Positions 7,596 to 16,852 of a DNA stretch of 32,895 bases are shown here, piece by piece. Under the pieces are notes generated by a model, which searched no databases, had not been told where the DNA came from, and saw only the letters and a list, made by a program, of their open reading frames with translations. A program made the position numbers and the translations under genes. Origin of the DNA: an uncultured Polaribacter sp. (GTDB lineage Bacteria > Bacteroidota > Bacteroidia > Flavobacteriales > Flavobacteriaceae); contig CAJWAC010000020.1 in assembly GCA_913020555.1 (NCBI GenBank), forward strand, positions 1 through 32,895, in the 5' to 3' direction. Each line of letters opens with the position of its first letter. Position 1 is the stretch's first letter.

Positions 7596-8627
7596 ATGAA
7601 AAAGAAAGTATTGGTTACTGGAGGTTGTGGTTACATTGGTTCTCACACAGTTGTAGCGTTAATTCAAAATAATTTTGAGGTAATTATTATTGATGATTTA
7701 TCAAATTCAAATGCACAAACCCTAAATAATATTAAAAAAATAACGGGTGTAAAGCCTACTTTTTGTGAATGTGACTTAAAAGACATTCATCATGTTAAGA
7801 ATGTTTTAAAATATAATAAAAATATAGAGGCTACCATTCATTTTGCCGCATATAAAGCCGTTGGAGAATCTGTTGCTCAACCTCTTTTATATTATCAAAA
7901 TAATTTAGTAAGCCTCATCAATATTTTAATTTCTCAATTAGAATTAGGAAATATCAATTTTATATTCTCTTCGTCTGCAACGGTTTATGGCAATCCAAAA
8001 AAACTTCCAATTACAGAAGAAAACCAAACTGAAAGACCGTTTTCTCCTTATGGCAATACCAAAAAAATAGCAGAAGAAATTTTAGAAGATTTATCTAAAG
8101 TAAATGCTGAATCCAATATGATTTCTTTACGTTATTTTAACCCTATAGGAGCTCATGAATCAGGATTAATTGGCGAATTGCCAACTGGTATTCCTAATAA
8201 CTTAATGCCTTACATTACACAAACTGCTATTGGGTTAAGAGAAAAGTTATCCGTTTATGGCAACGACTACCCTACTCCAGATGGCACCCCTATTAGAGAT
8301 TATATTCATGTTGTAGATTTAGCAAAAGCTCATGTAAAAGCACTAAAAAGACAGTTACAACAAAAACAAGAAAAAAACTTTGAAACTTTTAACTTGGGAA
8401 CAGGAAATGGATATTCTGTTTTAGAAATCATTAAAACTTTTGAGAAAGTTTCAAATAAAAAATTAAACTACGAAATTGTAGAAAGAAGAAATGGTGATGT
8501 ACCTTCATTATATGCAAACGCTAAATTAGCCGAACAGAAATTATCATGGAAAGCAAATAAAAATCTTGAAGAAATGATTGCCTCTTCTTGGTTATGGGAA
8601 CAAAAAGCTAGACACCAAACCTTATAA
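7596..8627 (+). CDS. galE: UDP-glucose 4-epimerase GalE
   Basis: 343 residues, starting at the ATG one base after the symporter stop; an in-frame ATG at 7563 lies inside the symporter gene and would add 11 residues before the fold, so I reject it. It is an extended SDR: the NAD motif GGCGYIG is at 9-15, catalytic YxxxK is Tyr152/Lys156 (SPYGNTKK), and the SSSATVYG motif with the catalytic Ser at 127. RYFNPIGAHESGLIGE is the typical GalE stretch near 186. It interconverts UDP-galactose and UDP-glucose, closing the Leloir pathway encoded by the next three genes. Confidence 0.95.
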   Translation: MKKKVLVTGGCGYIGSHTVVALIQNNFEVIIIDDLSNSNAQTLNNIKKITGVKPTFCECDLKDIHHVKNVLKYNKNIEATIHFAAYKAVGESVAQPLLYYQNNLVSLINILISQLELGNINFIFSSSATVYGNPKKLPITEENQTERPFSPYGNTKKIAEEILEDLSKVNAESNMISLRYFNPIGAHESGLIGELPTGIPNNLMPYITQTAIGLREKLSVYGNDYPTPDGTPIRDYIHVVDLAKAHVKALKRQLQQKQEKNFETFNLGTGNGYSVLEIIKTFEKVSNKKLNYEIVERRNGDVPSLYANAKLAEQKLSWKANKNLEEMIASSWLWEQKARHQTL

Positions 8628-8628
8628 T

Positions 8629-9519
8629 ATGTTTACAATTCAGAGCACTATAGAAGAAGGATTACCCATTATTATACTGCAAAATAAAAGCAATGCTACT
8701 TCCGCAAAAATTAGTTTAAATGAAGGTGGCAGACTTAAAGATTTAAAAATTAAGACGATTATTTTAATCAAAGAAATTCCAGAGTTTGATTATAGTGCCT
8801 CGTATGCTTCTTCAATTTTGTTTCCTTTTGTAGGCAGAATGGCAGAGGGAAAATATAGCTATCAAAATAAAGAATATCAATTAAATTGCAATGACAATAG
8901 CAATAATGCTTTGCATGGTTTAGTTTACAATAAAAAATTTAACGTTGTAAAAGAAACAAAAAATATAAACTGTGCCTCAGTTGTAATTAACTATGAAGAA
9001 ACGAATGAAAATTTAGGATTTCCTTACAAGTTTAATCTTCAATTAACTTATACACTTTTTGAAAATGAGATTAGGCTATCTGTAATAATTAAAAATATAG
9101 ATCACAAAACCTTCCCTTTTACTTTGGGTTGGCATCCTTATTTTTTTTGTGACAAACTATCTAGGAGCACTTTAGAGTTTGAAAGCAATCAAAAAATTAA
9201 ATTCAACGAAAACTTAATTACAGAAAAAGTAATTGCACATAAAACCGAAAAACACTTTAAAATTAAAGACCAACAATTAGACGATTGTTTCATCTTAAAT
9301 GCTAATACTATTGATTTTTTAACACCAGATTATCATATTAAAATTTCATCCAATCAATCAGAAAACTATTTACAATTATACACTCCAAAAGATTTACCGC
9401 TTATTGCAATTGAACCCATGACAGGTATTTCTAACAGCTTTAACAACAACATTGGATTGCAACAGTTAGCTCCAAATCAAAAACATTCTACAACATGGAA
9501 TGTGAAATTGAATTCATAA
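8629..9519 (+). CDS. galM: Aldose 1-epimerase (galactose mutarotase) GalM
   Basis: 296 residues, starting at 8629, one base after the galE stop; an earlier in-frame ATG at 8578 lies within galE and is rejected. The aldose-epimerase fold is recognised by LFPFVGRMAEGKY (about 62-74), NALHGLVYNKKF with the catalytic His, FTLGWHPYF with the second conserved His, and IAIEPMTGISNSFNN near the C-terminus with the catalytic Glu. It converts beta-D-galactose, as released by beta-galactosidases, to the alpha anomer required by galactokinase. No signal peptide, so cytoplasmic. Confidence 0.92.
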   Translation: MFTIQSTIEEGLPIIILQNKSNATSAKISLNEGGRLKDLKIKTIILIKEIPEFDYSASYASSILFPFVGRMAEGKYSYQNKEYQLNCNDNSNNALHGLVYNKKFNVVKETKNINCASVVINYEETNENLGFPYKFNLQLTYTLFENEIRLSVIIKNIDHKTFPFTLGWHPYFFCDKLSRSTLEFESNQKIKFNENLITEKVIAHKTEKHFKIKDQQLDDCFILNANTIDFLTPDYHIKISSNQSENYLQLYTPKDLPLIAIEPMTGISNSFNNNIGLQQLAPNQKHSTTWNVKLNS

Positions 9520-9535
9520 TAAAGCCGCTTACAAA

Positions 9536-10684
9536 ATGAATACTCTATTAATTAAACAAGTTAAAGAAGCGTTTTTAACAACTTTTAAAGCCGATCCTAT
9601 ATTGATTTTTTCGCCAGGAAGAATCAATATTATTGGAGAACATACAGATTATAATCAAGGCTTTGTTTTTCCGGCAGCCGTTAATAAAGGTATTGCAGCA
9701 GCCATACAAAAAAGTGATACAAATAAAAGTGTTGCTTACGCTATTGATAAAGAAAGTAAAATAACGTTTGATTTAGAAAACTTAAAACCCTCTAAAGAAG
9801 GAAACTGGGAAAATTATGTTTTTGGGGTGGTGGCAGAAATACAAAATAAAAATAAAGTTATTGGTAATTTTAATATTGCTTTTAAAGGAAATATTCCTGG
9901 AGGTGCAGGTATGTCTTCATCAGCAGCATTAGAAAATTCTGTTGTTTTTGGTTTAAACGAACTTTTTAATTTGGGCTTAACCAAACAAGAAATGATTTTA
10001 ATATCACAAAAGGCAGAACACAATTATGTAGGTGTTAAATGTGGCATTATGGATCAATATGCTAGTATGTTTGGCATTAAAGACCATGCATTACATTTAG
10101 ATTGCAGAACAACAACATCTAAGCCTTATAAAATTGATTTTAAGGATCATCAATTAATGCTCATAAACACAAATGTAAAGCACAGCTTGTCTGATAGTGC
10201 ATATAATGATAGACGTTCTGCTTGCGAAAATATTTCTGAATTGTTAGGAGTTACATCTTTAAGAGATGCTACAGAAGCAGATTTAGAAAAAATAATTGAT
10301 CAAGTTACTCCTACTAATTTTCAAAAAGCATTATATGTAATACAAGAGATTGCTAGAACTAGAAAAGCAGCAAAAGCTATTGAAAACAATGATTTAGAAT
10401 TATTGGGTGCTTTAATGTATCAATCGCACGAAGGTTTATCTAACCAATATAAAGTAAGCTGTGAGGAGTTGGATTTTTTAGTTTCACAAGCTAAAAAAAA
10501 CAACTATGTTTTAGGAGCTAGAATGATGGGAGGAGGTTTTGGTGGATGCACTATTAACTTAATTTATAAAAAAGAAGCAAAGAATTTTGCAGAGGCAACT
10601 TCAAAGGCTTTTAAGAACACATTTGATAACGAATGTTCTGTCTATTTTGTAGCAATATCACAGGGAACACATATCGTAAATTAA
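9536..10684 (+). CDS. galK: Galactokinase GalK
   Basis: 382 residues, the usual length for bacterial galactokinases. The galactokinase signature GRINIIGEHTDYNQGF lies at 28-43, the GHMP ATP-binding motif PGGAGMSSSAA at 121-131, and the C-terminal GHMP motif GGGFGGC at 332-338. CGIMDQYASMFG contains the catalytic Asp. It phosphorylates alpha-D-galactose to galactose-1-phosphate in the cytoplasm. It lies 16 bases after galM and 24 before galT. Confidence 0.96.
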   Translation: MNTLLIKQVKEAFLTTFKADPILIFSPGRINIIGEHTDYNQGFVFPAAVNKGIAAAIQKSDTNKSVAYAIDKESKITFDLENLKPSKEGNWENYVFGVVAEIQNKNKVIGNFNIAFKGNIPGGAGMSSSAALENSVVFGLNELFNLGLTKQEMILISQKAEHNYVGVKCGIMDQYASMFGIKDHALHLDCRTTTSKPYKIDFKDHQLMLINTNVKHSLSDSAYNDRRSACENISELLGVTSLRDATEADLEKIIDQVTPTNFQKALYVIQEIARTRKAAKAIENNDLELLGALMYQSHEGLSNQYKVSCEELDFLVSQAKKNNYVLGARMMGGGFGGCTINLIYKKEAKNFAEATSKAFKNTFDNECSVYFVAISQGTHIVN

Positions 10685-10708
10685 GTAATCAGAAAGAAAA
10701 TAACACCA

Positions 10709-11731
10709 ATGGAAAATACAAATTTGCAAGATTATTCTCATAAAAGATATAATATTTTAACTGGAGAATGGGTTTTGGTTTCTCCACACAGAGCAAAACG
10801 TCCTTGGCAAGGTCAGAATGAAGAAATTTCAGCAGAAAAAAGACCCTCTTATGACGAAAATTGCTATTTGTGCCCAACCAATACGAGAATTAATGGTGAA
10901 ATAAATCCCGACTATAAAGATGTTTTTATATTTACCAACGATTTTGCTGCTCTTCAAAAAGACTCCCCTGCATTCGAAGTAAATGACGGTTTATTAATTG
11001 CCAAAAGTGAAACCGGTATTTGTAAGGTTATCTGTTTTAGTCCAGATCATTCTAAAAGTTTAGCTGAAATGGAAGTTGAAGAGATTAAAAAAGTATTAAA
11101 TGCTTGGCAAAAAGAATATGCAGAATTAGGTAAAAATGCAATGATCAACTATGTGCAAATTTTTGAAAACAAAGGTGCTGTAATGGGATGCAGCAATCCG
11201 CATCCTCATGGACAAATTTGGAGTCAGTCTAGCTTACCAAACGAAGTCTATAAAAAAGATATTCATCAAAAATTATATTATAGTAAAAAGAAACGAAGCC
11301 TTTTAGGTGATTATGTATTACAAGAATTAGAAGCAAAAGAAAGAGTTATTTATGAAAATAATAATTTTGTAGCCTTAACTCCTTTTTGGGCCGTTTGGCC
11401 TTTTGAAGTTATGATTGTGCCTAAAAAAGCGAAAAAAAATATCATTGAACTTTCTTATGTAGAAGTCAAAAACTATGCTGAAATAATTTCTGTAATTACA
11501 AAAGCTTATGATAAATTATTCAATGTTTCCTTTCCTTATTCAAGTGGCATTCATCAAGCTCCAACAAATGGAGCAGAAAATGAACACTGGCATTTTCATA
11601 TGAGTTTTTACCCGCCTTTATTGCGTTCTGCAACTGTTAAGAAATTTATGGTAGGTTATGAAATGTTTGGATCGCCTCAAAGAGATATTACTGCAGAAAT
11701 AGCGGCTAAAAGATTAAGAGATTTAATTTAG
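10709..11731 (+). CDS. galT: Galactose-1-phosphate uridylyltransferase GalT
   Basis: 340 residues. The HIT-type active site reads SNPHPHGQIW, with the His-Pro-His at 165-167; the second His carries the uridylyl group in characterised GalT. Cys52 and Cys55 (CYLC) and His114 match the structural zinc ligands. The C-terminal domain has a second conserved His cluster in ENEHWHFHMSFYPP. It exchanges galactose-1-phosphate with UDP-glucose. It is the last gene of the galactan/galactose operon; no clear hairpin terminator follows. Confidence 0.96.
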   Translation: MENTNLQDYSHKRYNILTGEWVLVSPHRAKRPWQGQNEEISAEKRPSYDENCYLCPTNTRINGEINPDYKDVFIFTNDFAALQKDSPAFEVNDGLLIAKSETGICKVICFSPDHSKSLAEMEVEEIKKVLNAWQKEYAELGKNAMINYVQIFENKGAVMGCSNPHPHGQIWSQSSLPNEVYKKDIHQKLYYSKKKRSLLGDYVLQELEAKERVIYENNNFVALTPFWAVWPFEVMIVPKKAKKNIIELSYVEVKNYAEIISVITKAYDKLFNVSFPYSSGIHQAPTNGAENEHWHFHMSFYPPLLRSATVKKFMVGYEMFGSPQRDITAEIAAKRLRDLI

Positions 11732-11913
11732 TCATGAGTTTCAATAAGACTTTAACGCTTCAAATACAGCAAAATTATTACACTAGCTTTTAATATGTAC
11801 AGGTACTGAAAATGATGTAATTAAAATTAATATCAGAATAAAAAAAATAATGTAAAAACAAGATTCATCTCAAAAACAGCTTTGAAAACAAGCATTTTAT
11901 GTATCAATTCGAA

Positions 11914-11933
11914 TTAATTTTAGTTAAAATTAA
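11914..11933. promoter_or_regulatory. Perfect inverted repeat upstream of the DUF6377 regulator
   Basis: TTAATTTTA and TAAAATTAA form 9-bp perfect arms around a 2-base centre, 57 bases upstream of the regulator's ATG. Similar half-sites (TTAATTTTA at 13795-13803, TTAAAAT at 13812-13818) recur ahead of the SusC gene. An operator for the neighbouring regulator is possible, but AT-only palindromes arise easily by chance in this base composition. Confidence 0.3.
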
Positions 11934-11989
11934 ATAGCCACAATTAATAATTTAATATTATTTTGTGACCATTAATCAGTAATACATTT

Positions 11990-13624
11990 ATGTTTAAGTT
12001 TTTTCTGGTATTTACTCTTTTAGCAAATTATTCTTATGCTTCTAATCATATAGATTCGTTATTAATAACGTTAGAATCTAAAATGAACAATCGTTTGATT
12101 TTTGACAATGGTAAAGAAAAAACAATTGACAATTACAAAACAATATTGGCTGACTCGCTTCTAAAGGATGAAACAAGATTTCTTATTACAAAAAAACTTA
12201 TTTACGAACTTGAGTATTATAGCTTTGATGCTGCCTTATATTATTCTTTAGAAAACCAAAAATTAGCAAGTAAAATAAATAACCCAATATTTATTTCTGA
12301 ATCGAAAATTTTAATTGCAAAAATTTTAATTGAATCTGGGAGATATAAAGAATCTTTAGATATTTTGAATGAAATTCAAAGAAAAAAAATCCCTTCTGAA
12401 TTACTTTCAAGTTATTTCTTTTCTTTAAAAGAAGGATATTCTGAACTTAGTTATTATTCCTCTATTCAAAAGAATAAAGATATTTATTATCAATTGTATA
12501 ATAAATATCAAGATTCTCTATCTAACATACTTCCAAAAAGTTCTGATGAAATTTTAAGACTAAAAGAAAAAGAGTTCAGAGATAATAGACAATTGGATGA
12601 AGCTTTAAAGGTAAACGAAATACGCATTAAGGGTAAAAAAAGTGGAACTCGATTATTTTCATTAATTACTTTTGAAAGGTCTTTATTATATGAATTGGCT
12701 AAAAATAGACCTCAGGAAAAAAAATATTTAATACTCTCTGCCATTTCTGATATTGAAGCTTCAGTAAAAGATAACGCTTCCTTATCAAAGCTTGCAATGA
12801 TATTCTATAAAGAGAATAAAATATACAAAGCACATAAGTATATTAATTTTTCTTTAGATGATGCTAAGTTTTTTAATTCGAAATTAAGATTCATTAATTT
12901 ATCAAAAATATTAACTCTAATTACTGAAGCTTATGAAAAACAAAGTGATCATCAGAAAAATAAACTTACCAATTCACTATATTTTATAAGTGCTCTAGCT
13001 GCTTTCTTGTTTTTTACTTTAATATTTATCTACAAACAAAATAAAAACCTATCTATTGCCAGAAAACAATTGAAAAATAATAATGCAGAACTAAAAAACT
13101 TAAATAGCCAACTAAATAATTCAAATAATGAATTAAAAGACTTGTATCAAAAGCTTTTAAAAGCTGATTTAGTTAAGGAAAAATATGTTGGTACTTTTTT
13201 AAACTTATATTCAGACTATATTAATAAGTTAGATTTGTATAGGAAATTGGTAAAAAAACATATCAAACTAGACAGAATAGATGAATTATTAAAAATAACA
13301 GAGTCCAAACAAGTTATCGATACTGAAATTAAAATATTTCATAAAAACTTTGATGAATCCTTCTTGCATATTTATCCAAATTTTATTGATCAATTTAATA
13401 AACTATTAAAAAAAGACAAACAGGTAACATTAAAAAAAGGGGAACTTTTAAATACTGAATTAAGAATTTACGCTCTAATTAGATTAGGCATAAATAATAG
13501 CGATCAAATTGCAACTATCTTAAGATATTCCGTAAGTACCATTTACAACTACAGAGTAAAACTAAAAAACAATTCTTTACATACTAGAGATAATTTTGAA
13601 GATGAAGTAAAAAAAATATCTTAG
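11990..13624 (+). CDS. DUF6377 membrane-spanning transcriptional regulator of the glycan locus
   Basis: 544 residues. A signal peptide (about 1-17, MFKFFLVFTLLANYSYA) is followed by an all-helical TPR-like region (about 20-320), a membrane segment at 328-348 (SLYFISALAAFLFFTLIFIY), a coiled coil at about 350-395 rich in Asn/Leu/Lys, and a C-terminal DUF6377 module ending in a LuxR-like helix-turn-helix (about 488-525: LNTELRIYALIRLGINNSDQIATILRYS..TIYNYR, quoted in part). Such regulators are thought to sense a sugar in the periplasm and act on DNA directly from the membrane; they commonly stand just ahead of susC/susD. It is separated from the SusC gene by 227 AT-rich bases. Function as the local activator is inferred from position. 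Confidence 0.85.
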   Translation: MFKFFLVFTLLANYSYASNHIDSLLITLESKMNNRLIFDNGKEKTIDNYKTILADSLLKDETRFLITKKLIYELEYYSFDAALYYSLENQKLASKINNPIFISESKILIAKILIESGRYKESLDILNEIQRKKIPSELLSSYFFSLKEGYSELSYYSSIQKNKDIYYQLYNKYQDSLSNILPKSSDEILRLKEKEFRDNRQLDEALKVNEIRIKGKKSGTRLFSLITFERSLLYELAKNRPQEKKYLILSAISDIEASVKDNASLSKLAMIFYKENKIYKAHKYINFSLDDAKFFNSKLRFINLSKILTLITEAYEKQSDHQKNKLTNSLYFISALAAFLFFTLIFIYKQNKNLSIARKQLKNNNAELKNLNSQLNNSNNELKDLYQKLLKADLVKEKYVGTFLNLYSDYINKLDLYRKLVKKHIKLDRIDELLKITESKQVIDTEIKIFHKNFDESFLHIYPNFIDQFNKLLKKDKQVTLKKGELLNTELRIYALIRLGINNSDQIATILRYSVSTIYNYRVKLKNNSLHTRDNFEDEVKKIS

Positions 13625-13851
13625 AGTAAATAGTTCTATTTTATTTATTTAAACACTACTAAGACTTATAAATTTACTACTTTATTAAATCAAAAATAAT
13701 ATATAACTACTTCAATTACATTTATTTAAATAAAAAATAAATTACAAACCACTACTTTTTATTATTTAATTTCTTTTTAAACTCACCTACTTATTTAATT
13801 TTACTCGAAAGTTAAAATACTCTAGAATAAAGTTAAATAAGCATAAACTAT

Positions 13852-16839
13852 ATGATAATTATAAAATTAATCATGAATACATTTAATGTAAATGAAAGTT
13901 TGAAGATTAGAAAATTAATACTTTCATTAGTAATTATAGTCATTTCAACTTTTGCATATTCACAAACAACGCTTCAAGGGAAAGTTACAGATAAGTCAAA
14001 TGAATTACTCTTTGGAGTATCTGTAGTTCTCAAAGGTTCAATAAATGGGGTAACCACAGATTTTGACGGTGTATTCAAATTTAAAAAAAGCATACCAAAC
14101 AATGCTGTTTTAATATTTAGTTATTTAGGAATGAAAACTAAAGAGATAAATGTAAATGGAAGAACGTATATAGAGGTTATACTTGAAGAAGATGCTGAAC
14201 AGCTCGATGAAATAGTTGTTGTTGGTTATGGTGCACAGGTAAAAAAAGATATTACTGGTAGTGTATCAACAGTTAAGGCAGAAACTTTAGAGTCTAGAGG
14301 AAATAGTCAATTGGGTGCTCTTTTACAAGGCCAAGCCACAGGAGTAAAGGTTTTATCAAGTTCTGGTAAGCCTTCCCAAGGTTTTAGTGTAAGAATCAGA
14401 GGAACTAACTCCATAAACGCAGGTAGTGAACCTTTATATGTTGTTGATGGTGTGCCAACAACGGATACAAGGTCTATAAACCCGCAAGATATAGACGCAA
14501 TAACTATTTTAAAAGATGCATCTTCCACTGCTATTTATGGAGCACAGGGTGCAAATGGAGTTGTATTAATCACTACTAAAAAAGGAAAGACATCTAAACC
14601 TTTGGTAACTTTTGACGCCTACACAGGATTTTCTCAGGTATGGAAAACCCTACCGGTTTTGAATGGTGAGCAATATAGAGATTTAATGACAGAAATGGGA
14701 TTAAATACCAATTGGGAAAATTTTACTGCCATTACAGATTGGCAAAACAAGATTTTTCAAAATGGTTTATCTCAGAATTATCAATTGTCTGTTTCTGGTA
14801 AAAGCAAAAAAACAAACTACTACATATCTACAGGTTATACCGCTCAAATAGGAGCTGTTAGAAGTGCTGAGTTAGAAAGATCTAATTTTAAAATTAATTT
14901 AGATCAAGAAATTAATAATTGGTTAAAAGTAGGTTCAAGAATTGCTTATACCTCATACAGAGATGTGGATGTAAATGAAAATAATAATGTAAATGCTGGA
15001 GGGGTTTTATTAGGCGCCTTAACTACACCAAGCATTATTGATATTTTTAACAATGATGGTTCTTACACTAGTAATCCTTTTCAAAATTGGGAAAATCCTT
15101 TAGCTTCAACAGATGGTTTACAAAGAGAATATAATAGTCAACGTTTTTTAGGAAATTTATATTTACAAGCACAGTTTTTAAAGAACTTCACATATAAAGT
15201 GAATTTAGGGGTAGATAATTTCAACGGTATTTATGATTCCTTTCTAGATCCTGTTAGAACGGGTTATGGTAGAGCAATAAAAGGACAATCAATAAACAAT
15301 ACAAATAGCAATAAGTTTTACATCATAGAAAATACCTTAAGCTACAAAAAAGATTTTTCTAAACATAAAATAGAAGGCTTAATAGGTGCTGTTACTCAAA
15401 AATTCTTGTGGGAAAATAATTCAATAGAAACAAGAAATTTTGCTACTGAAAGTGTTACCACTCCAAATGGTGGTTCAGAAATATTTAATGCTTCTGCAAC
15501 AAAATCTGAAAAAGCAAATGCCTCTTTTATCTCAAGAGTAAATTATGGTTTTAATGATAAATATTTATTAACTCTAAATTTAAGGATAGATGGTTCTAGT
15601 ATTTTTGGACCTCAAAACAGGTGGGGGTATTTTCCTTCATTTTCTGCAGGATGGAGAATTTCTAATGAAAAATTCATGGAAAACATTTCATTTATAAATG
15701 ATCTTAAAATAAGAGCTGGATGGGGTTTAGTGGGTAATGATCAAATTACGAATTATGCTTATTTAGGCAGAGTTGGTAGTGGAGCTAACTATCCTATTGG
15801 TGGCACTGCGCAACCAGGAACATTCCCTGCATCTATAGAAAACCTTAAATTAAAATGGGAAGAATCTGCTCAAACCAATATTGGAATAGACATCTCAATG
15901 TTAGCGAATACAATTAACCTAACAGTAGATGCTTACATTAAAAATACTAAAGACCTACTATTAAATGCTCCTTTACCAACATCATCTGGATTTAATAATG
16001 CAATTCAAAATATTGGTGAACTTCAAAATAAAGGTTTAGAATTTAGTATTAATACCGTAAATATTGATAAAGAAAATCTAAAATGGAAAACAAACTTTAA
16101 TATTTCTTGGAACAAGAACAAAGTAATTAATTTAGTGGGTCAAGAATTATTTCAAGGAGGGATTGCTGGCGGAAGAGGAGAAGCTAGTTTGGTTAGAGAG
16201 GGAGAATCTTTAGGAGTCTTATATGGTTATATTTTTGGCGGTGTAGATCCACAAACTGGTAATGCATATTATGTTGATAAAGATGGAAATTCAACTTTTA
16301 CTCCTACTTCAGAAGATAGAACAATTATTGGTGAAGCCAATCCAGATTTTATCTATGGGTTCTCTAATTCATTTTCATATAAAGGTATAAATCTATCAAT
16401 TTTATTAGAAGGTTCACAAGGAAATGATATGCTAAATGCTACAAGAATTGAGCTAGAAGGTATGTCAGATCCTAAAAATCAATCGACTTCAGTTTTAAAT
16501 AGATGGAGGCAACCAGGAGACATTACAAATATTCCTAGAGCAAGTTTTGGTAATACAGATAATTCTAGAATATCAACAAGATTTATAGAAGATGCTTCTT
16601 ATATGAGAGTAAAAGCAATTACTCTTGGTTATGATTTACCTAAATCTATTATTAAGAAATTAAATATCAACTCAATTAGAATTTATGCTACTGGTGAAAA
16701 TCTATTCACTTTTACAAATTATTCTGGATTGGATCCTGAAGTAAATGCTTTTGGAGGCAGCAATACTGTTAGAGGTATTGATTTTGGCACCTATCCACAA
16801 ACAAGAAATATTCTTTTAGGTGCAAGTTTTAAATTTTAA
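13852..16839 (+). CDS. SusC-like TonB-dependent outer-membrane receptor
   Basis: 995 residues, normal for the family. After a signal peptide ending near AYSQ (38) comes the CarboxypepD_reg-like domain (about 40-115; LQGKVTDKSNELLFGVSVVLKG), a TonB-box region (EIVVVGYGAQ), the plug (about 125-240) with the SusC-type stretch YVVDGVPTTDTRSINPQDID and KDASSTAIYGAQGANG, then a 22-strand barrel ending in the outer-membrane signature ...GASFKF. With SusD it imports oligosaccharides through the outer membrane using TonB energy. The first ATG (13852) gives seven residues before a second ATG (13873: MNTFNVNESLKIRK), which gives a more normal signal peptide and may be the true start. The SusD gene begins 13 bases downstream. 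Confidence 0.95.
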   Translation: MIIIKLIMNTFNVNESLKIRKLILSLVIIVISTFAYSQTTLQGKVTDKSNELLFGVSVVLKGSINGVTTDFDGVFKFKKSIPNNAVLIFSYLGMKTKEINVNGRTYIEVILEEDAEQLDEIVVVGYGAQVKKDITGSVSTVKAETLESRGNSQLGALLQGQATGVKVLSSSGKPSQGFSVRIRGTNSINAGSEPLYVVDGVPTTDTRSINPQDIDAITILKDASSTAIYGAQGANGVVLITTKKGKTSKPLVTFDAYTGFSQVWKTLPVLNGEQYRDLMTEMGLNTNWENFTAITDWQNKIFQNGLSQNYQLSVSGKSKKTNYYISTGYTAQIGAVRSAELERSNFKINLDQEINNWLKVGSRIAYTSYRDVDVNENNNVNAGGVLLGALTTPSIIDIFNNDGSYTSNPFQNWENPLASTDGLQREYNSQRFLGNLYLQAQFLKNFTYKVNLGVDNFNGIYDSFLDPVRTGYGRAIKGQSINNTNSNKFYIIENTLSYKKDFSKHKIEGLIGAVTQKFLWENNSIETRNFATESVTTPNGGSEIFNASATKSEKANASFISRVNYGFNDKYLLTLNLRIDGSSIFGPQNRWGYFPSFSAGWRISNEKFMENISFINDLKIRAGWGLVGNDQITNYAYLGRVGSGANYPIGGTAQPGTFPASIENLKLKWEESAQTNIGIDISMLANTINLTVDAYIKNTKDLLLNAPLPTSSGFNNAIQNIGELQNKGLEFSINTVNIDKENLKWKTNFNISWNKNKVINLVGQELFQGGIAGGRGEASLVREGESLGVLYGYIFGGVDPQTGNAYYVDKDGNSTFTPTSEDRTIIGEANPDFIYGFSNSFSYKGINLSILLEGSQGNDMLNATRIELEGMSDPKNQSTSVLNRWRQPGDITNIPRASFGNTDNSRISTRFIEDASYMRVKAITLGYDLPKSIIKKLNINSIRIYATGENLFTFTNYSGLDPEVNAFGGSNTVRGIDFGTYPQTRNILLGASFKF

Positions 16840-16852
16840 AAATTACTGAATT

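Noticed and set aside
8578..8628. Upstream in-frame ATG adding 17 residues to GalM
   Set aside because: These codons overlap the end of galE in another frame and encode no part of the epimerase fold; the ATG at 8629 follows the galE stop directly.
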